DNA of 64,000 nucleotides from SKVR01 sp964491395 (lineage in GTDB: Bacteria; Bacteroidota; Bacteroidia; Bacteroidales; UBA7960): NCBI GenBank assembly GCA_964491395.1, contig CAZBGI010000010.1, positions 1 through 64,000 on the forward strand, in the 5' to 3' direction. The notes below the pieces were generated by a model, which was not told the DNA's origin, did no database searches, and saw only the letters and a program-made list of their open reading frames with translations. Every line of letters begins with the position of its first letter. Within the stretch, counting starts at the first letter, position 1. Position numbers and translations under genes: made by a program. Shown piece by piece: positions 60,505-64,000 of this stretch.

Positions 60505-61515
60505 TTAAAACATCTTAGCGTAATTCTGCATCAGTTGAATATATTTCTTTACATCTTCTTGCTTCTTTTCTTCTTTGGGATGTTCCTTCAGGCTTATCAG
60601 GGTTACTTTGGCCCTGACATTGGCCCGGTAGCATTTGTAAAAATTGAACAAGGGTTCGGGCATGTCTTTCTCTTTTAATTCAAATGCTTTCATGTAATTC
60701 CTGACAAAAGAATTGCTTAGTTGTTTATTCCCAGAAAAATCAAGGTCAACGCATAAAAAAGCAATTTCATTCAACACATCAATGTATCGGAAGTCATCAT
60801 TAAACTCAATGCAGTCAAAAATCACAGGATCGTCATACAGAAATATGTTGGTGGCGTTTAAATCGCCATGACAATCGCGTTGAAAATCGTTAAGGATTCT
60901 ATCGTTCAGAAAACTCCTGTTGTCATTGAGATAGTTTTTTGATTTTTCGATACATTGTGAAACTATTTTCTTGCTTTCGGCAGGTATAAGTTGATTTTCG
61001 GTATCCTCGTCAAGTACGTCATTGATGGCAGCAAATTCTTTGATCATTCCAGCTGTGTTAAAGGCGTTCTTTACAACCTGTGTGTTTTTGTGAAATTGCG
61101 CAATTTTTCCGGCAAGCTTTTCCAGATGTTTTTCTGTTACTTTATTTGCTGCCAGCATTTTATGCATTTCTTTATTGTTGTCCATTCGCTTCATTTGCAC
61201 GGCATAGTCTATAATATCCTCATCGCTATGATGGTCAGGTTTGCCTGTGCTCAAAGATTGGGTGATGGGTACTATGCCCAGGTACATATCAGGTGCCAAC
61301 CGGCGGTTAAGCTTTATTTCCTGATTACAATAAAACCTGCGATTCTCCAATGTTGAAAAATCAAGAAAAGGAAGTTGAACCGGTCGTTTTACTTTAAAAG
61401 CATATTGATCCGTTAAAACAATCCATGAGATATGGGTTTCAGAAAATGCGCTGTTTTTACAGCTATCAGGAAACAGGCACTTATCTTTCATTGTAAGAAT
61501 TTGCTCTTTGTCCAT
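60505..61515 (-). CDS. Aminoglycoside phosphotransferase-like kinase
   Basis: A 336-residue kinase of the APH/choline-kinase type. FKVKRPVQLPFLD near 40 holds a likely ATP-binding lysine (Lys41), and HGDLNATNIF (216-225) is the catalytic Brenner motif, with Asp218 as general base and Asn223 and Asp234 (DCIEF) as metal ligands. This domain is usually the N-terminal half of a roughly 510-residue protein whose C-terminal half is a P-loop kinase. Here the P-loop protein is a separate gene upstream (overlap of up to 35 bp; 11 bp if the start is at 61491). The substrate is unknown. Confidence 0.78.
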   Translation of the reverse strand: MDKEQILTMKDKCLFPDSCKNSAFSETHISWIVLTDQYAFKVKRPVQLPFLDFSTLENRRFYCNQEIKLNRRLAPDMYLGIVPITQSLSTGKPDHHSDEDIIDYAVQMKRMDNNKEMHKMLAANKVTEKHLEKLAGKIAQFHKNTQVVKNAFNTAGMIKEFAAINDVLDEDTENQLIPAESKKIVSQCIEKSKNYLNDNRSFLNDRILNDFQRDCHGDLNATNIFLYDDPVIFDCIEFNDDFRYIDVLNEIAFLCVDLDFSGNKQLSNSFVRNYMKAFELKEKDMPEPLFNFYKCYRANVRAKVTLISLKEHPKEEKKQEDVKKYIQLMQNYAKMF

Positions 61516-61999
61516 GAAGGTATGTTTTAAGTTGTTGAATCAATTGTGTTGCATCGTTTTCATCCGTCCATAATATCAGATGAGGCTCCTGAGGGTAGTC
61601 AAAAGTTCTTTTTATATTTCTGTACACATTAAAATCTGCGTGGCTATGTTTACGGGTTGACTTCATCCTTTCTTTTATGGTTTCTTCTTTGGCGCGTAAT
61701 TCTATAAAAAGAATTTCCTGATTCAGCTCCCTGGCTTTCAGCAAAAACTGCCTTCTGTGTTCTTCTTTCTGAAATGTTCCTTCAAGAATTACATGTTGCC
61801 TATTCTGGATATGGTGAACCATTTCCGTCATCATTTGATTGTAAACGAGCTGTTTTGAATGAGCATCGTATCGATCCTGCAGGTTTATATTCTTTCTGAT
61901 GATGTCAGTGTCCAGGTGTACGGCATGGAACTCTTCGGCGGCCCTTTTCGACAAATAAGTTTTTCCTGTTGCGGGAAGCCCAAAAATTATCAGTATCAT
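61481..61999 (-). CDS. P-loop kinase-like ATP-binding protein
   Basis: A 172-residue P-loop protein with Walker A GLPATGKT at 7-14. LDTDIIRKNINL follows as in gluconate/shikimate-type kinases, and EGTFQKEEHRRQF corresponds to a later region. It matches the C-terminal domain of the aminoglycoside phosphotransferase/ATP-binding fusion proteins of many bacteria. Here it is encoded separately, upstream of the kinase domain gene, so the domain order is reversed. Overlaps the upstream 78-residue gene by 4 bp (ATGA) and the kinase gene by up to 35 bp. Confidence 0.8.
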   Translation of the reverse strand: MILIIFGLPATGKTYLSKRAAEEFHAVHLDTDIIRKNINLQDRYDAHSKQLVYNQMMTEMVHHIQNRQHVILEGTFQKEEHRRQFLLKARELNQEILFIELRAKEETIKERMKSTRKHSHADFNVYRNIKRTFDYPQEPHLILWTDENDATQLIQQLKTYLHGQRANSYNER

Positions 62000-62232
62000 T
62001 TTTCAATTGTTTGATAATAAAAAGTATCTACCTTTTTAATCATATAATATCTGAACACCGCAATAATCTCATTGCTATTTGTGTCCCAATAGTTGTTTTT
62101 CAACCATTCTATAAGTTCCTCAATTTCTTCTTTTTCAAGCCATGCCAGGCATTTGTAAAGCTCTTTTTTGAAAAGCTCTCTATCGTTGCACACGTTTTTG
62201 AGTACTGTTTTTTGATGAGTTAACATTTTCAT
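61996..62232 (-). CDS. Small hypothetical protein
   Basis: A 78-residue protein with helical, charged composition (CLAWLEKEEIEELIEWLKNNYWD, in part). No family recognised. The stop overlaps the start of the P-loop gene by four bases, which supports real translation. It lies in the polX operon direction. Confidence 0.5.
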   Translation of the reverse strand: MKMLTHQKTVLKNVCNDRELFKKELYKCLAWLEKEEIEELIEWLKNNYWDTNSNEIIAVFRYYMIKKVDTFYYQTIEK

Positions 62233-62356
62233 AGTCCTGTTTTTTTTTTGCGTTTGACAATACTTTAAGCGTTGGTTTGCATTGCTTTTTTACTCTCCTT
62301 TTACTTAAGCCAGAAAGGTCTGTTATCTTTTCAGCAATTTCTTCAATTCTCTCCAT
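62180..62356 (-). CDS. Possible small basic protein overlapping polX
   Basis: A 58-residue reading frame from an ATG at 62356, basic (MERIEEIAEKITDLSGLSKRR in part). It overlaps the polX end by 34 bp and the start of the 78-residue gene by 53 bp. No recognisable family. Only its position within the polX operon speaks for it. Confidence 0.25.
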   Translation of the reverse strand: MERIEEIAEKITDLSGLSKRRVKKQCKPTLKVLSNAKKKQDYENVNSSKNSTQKRVQR

Positions 62357-64000
62357 GACCGGGTATTTATGATGTCTTTTTTGCCCAACCATCCCCTGCG
62401 GGCCTGGGCTACACCATATTTTATATAATCAAGATTGCTGATAGCATGCGCATCTGTTGATATGGCGAGTTTAACACCTGCTTTTTGTGCTTTTCTGATG
62501 TATTTGTCATGGAGGTCAATTCGATCAGGATTGCTGTTGATTTCCAGAAAAATTCCTTTGTCAGCGGCCTCTTTCATTACCGCATCCATATCCAAATCAT
62601 AACCTTTTCTTTTGTTGATCATGCGTCCGGTGGGATGACCAATGATATTCAAATATGGATTTTCCATGGCTTTTAAAATCCTTTGGGTTTGCTTCTTTTT
62701 GGAAAGGTTCATGTTGTAATGTACAGAGCCGATTACCAGATCCAACTCTTTCAGAATATCATCCGACAAATCCAGGGTGCCATCTTCAAGGATATCGACT
62801 TCCACCCCTTTAATGATTCTGAAGTTTTTCATCTTTTTGTTTAATGCATCGATGTCCCGGATTTGTTTCTCCAAATCTTTTTCATTCAGCCCCCCGGCCA
62901 TAGAAACTTTTTTGGAATGCTCAGTAACAGCAAAATAATTGTATCCTTTGTCTTTGGCTGCTTCGGCCATTTCTTTCAGCGAATTCTTACCATCTGTGGC
63001 TTTGGTATGAGCATGCAAGTCGCCTTTAATATCTTCCAATTCCAACAGGTTGGGCAATTCATTTTTTTTTGCCGCTTCAATCTCTCCCTGGTTTTCCCTG
63101 AGTTCGGGTACGATATATTTTAATCCCAGCTTTTCGTACATCTCTTTTTCAGTCTTTCCGGCTATTTTTTTCTTTCCTTTGAAAATTCCGTATTCATTGA
63201 TTTTGAGGTCATCCTCTTTGGCCATTTTCCGCAAAGCCACTGTGTGGGCTTTAGAGCCTGTAAAATAGAGCAGGGCAGACCCGAACGATTTTTTCTCCAC
63301 AATGCGAATGTCAACCTGAAGGCCCGTTCGTAGTCGTACAGTGGAGCGGGATTCTCCGTGTGACAATACATCCTGCACTTCATCGTATTTCACAAAATGA
63401 TCCATGGCTTTCTCTGTGTCATTGCTAACACCTACCAAATCAATATCTCCCACCGTTTCCTTCATCCTGCGGTAACTGCCTGCAATGGTAATATCCTTTA
63501 TTTCCTTTTTGAGGTATTTCAGCATGGGTTGAATGAGTTCTTCTGTTTCATGAAGCTTAAACCTTTGAGAGCCCCCTTTGTCAGCGAATTGCTTTATCTC
63601 CTTGAGAATGTTTTGGGCCGTTTTCTTTCCAAAACCTTCCAGTTCTTCAATCTTTCCCTCTTTGGCTGCTTTTTTCAATTCGTCGAGAGATTCAATATTC
63701 AGCTCCTCATAAAGCATTTTTGTACGTTGCGGACCCATTTGTTCCAGCTTCATAATATCTCTGAGGGTTTCCGGAAATTTCTTCCGTAGCTTTTTCAATT
63801 GCTTCAATTCACCCGTATTAGTGATTTCCGATATTTTTTTAACCATGCTTTCACCAATGTCGGGAAGAGCCTCAATATCCTTCTTGTTCATAGCCGAAAC
63901 ATTGTCAGACAGACCTAATAAGGTTCTGGCAGCATTTCTGTAAGAGTTTATGCGGAATTCATTCTCTCCTTTCACCTCCAGATAATCGGCTGTTTCCTTC
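62323..64000 (-). CDS. polX: DNA polymerase X with PHP 3'-5' exonuclease, cut by the window edge
   Basis: A bacterial PolX whose N-terminus lies beyond the right edge; the frame stays open to the last codon (ETADYLEVKGENEFRINSYRN), so the GTG at 63975 is not the start. HhH repeats precede the family X nucleotidyltransferase core with GSYRRMKETVGDIDLVG (metal aspartates) and GLQVDIRIV as third. The C-terminal PHP domain begins near LHAHTKATDGKNSLKE (in part), with metal-binding histidines in LHAHT and TEHSKK. It fills short gaps in base excision repair, and the PHP part has 3'-5' exonuclease activity. Ends in an operon with small ORFs and the kinase pair. Confidence 0.92.
   Translation of the reverse strand, partial: KETADYLEVKGENEFRINSYRNAARTLLGLSDNVSAMNKKDIEALPDIGESMVKKISEITNTGELKQLKKLRKKFPETLRDIMKLEQMGPQRTKMLYEELNIESLDELKKAAKEGKIEELEGFGKKTAQNILKEIKQFADKGGSQRFKLHETEELIQPMLKYLKKEIKDITIAGSYRRMKETVGDIDLVGVSNDTEKAMDHFVKYDEVQDVLSHGESRSTVRLRTGLQVDIRIVEKKSFGSALLYFTGSKAHTVALRKMAKEDDLKINEYGIFKGKKKIAGKTEKEMYEKLGLKYIVPELRENQGEIEAAKKNELPNLLELEDIKGDLHAHTKATDGKNSLKEMAEAAKDKGYNYFAVTEHSKKVSMAGGLNEKDLEKQIRDIDALNKKMKNFRIIKGVEVDILEDGTLDLSDDILKELDLVIGSVHYNMNLSKKKQTQRILKAMENPYLNIIGHPTGRMINKRKGYDLDMDAVMKEAADKGIFLEINSNPDRIDLHDKYIRKAQKAGVKLAISTDAHAISNLDYIKYGVAQARRGWLGKKDIINTRSWRELKKLLKR

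Noticed and set aside
1..64000. Mobile elements, prophage genes or CRISPR array
   Set aside because: No transposase, integrase, phage structural gene, Cas gene or regularly spaced repeats were seen.

Overview
The window reads as a chromosomal segment of a Bacteroidota bacterium, most like the anaerobic Bacteroidales/Marinilabiliales side. The signs are TTTG-N19-TAnnTTTG promoters upstream of rpmG, thrS and the tRNA, a DUF4295 gene directly behind ribosomal protein L33, WbqC-like and START-like proteins typical of the phylum, outer-membrane barrel proteins of PorV and Tol-like/peptidase type, few strong Shine-Dalgarno sequences, and a 2-oxoacid:ferredoxin oxidoreductase pointing to anaerobic metabolism. 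I see no insertion sequence, prophage or CRISPR array.

Layout. 0-5.3 kb: a four-gene + strand operon (sodium/solute symporter, family III CoA-transferase, 2-oxoacid oxidoreductase alpha subunit, fused beta-gamma subunit) that looks built for carboxylic-acid uptake, CoA activation and ferredoxin-linked interconversion with a 2-oxo acid. 5.3-5.75 kb: a degenerate intergenic repeat. 5.76-24 kb: housekeeping genes (lepB, a PgpH-like HD phosphohydrolase, NlpC/P60 hydrolase, thrS-infC-rpmI-rplT, M13 peptidase, cold-shock protein, SlyD-like FKBP, rpmG-DUF4295-ftsY, rimO, tRNA-Met, EamA transporter). 24-37.7 kb: class V aminotransferase, a large outer-membrane peptidase/propeller/barrel protein, a POT peptide transporter, an HhH/barrel protein paired with a PorV-like protein, purK-purE, an M29-like aminopeptidase and nth.

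37.8-64 kb differs in character. It is a dense run of stress, dormancy and genome-maintenance genes: dodecin, membrane protein plus SpoIIAA-like protein, ferredoxin-DUF2267-PEBP, PEP synthase, AI-2E family permease, a P-type ATPase, lipoprotein-CsbD-semialdehyde dehydrogenase-Pcm, fpg-ligA-apgM-erythromycin esterase, two BON proteins, TrkA-C protein-DUF72, PRC-barrel protein, and polX with a kinase-like pair. Fpg, PolX and LigA could together carry out short-patch base excision repair. Four intergenic regions here contain a TGTAG-N6/8-CTACA palindrome, and 87-153 bp downstream of each there is a sigma-54-like -24/-12 element, usually 45-100 bp before a start codon. This suggests a shared regulon, and it is the most interesting signal in the window.

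Other points worth noting: infC appears to start at AUA behind a strong Shine-Dalgarno; the kinase/P-loop pair usually found as one fused protein is split and in swapped order; Fpg has lost one zinc-finger cysteine; LepB has its putative nucleophile displaced by one residue. All functions are assigned by reading motifs and family resemblance; no search was run.
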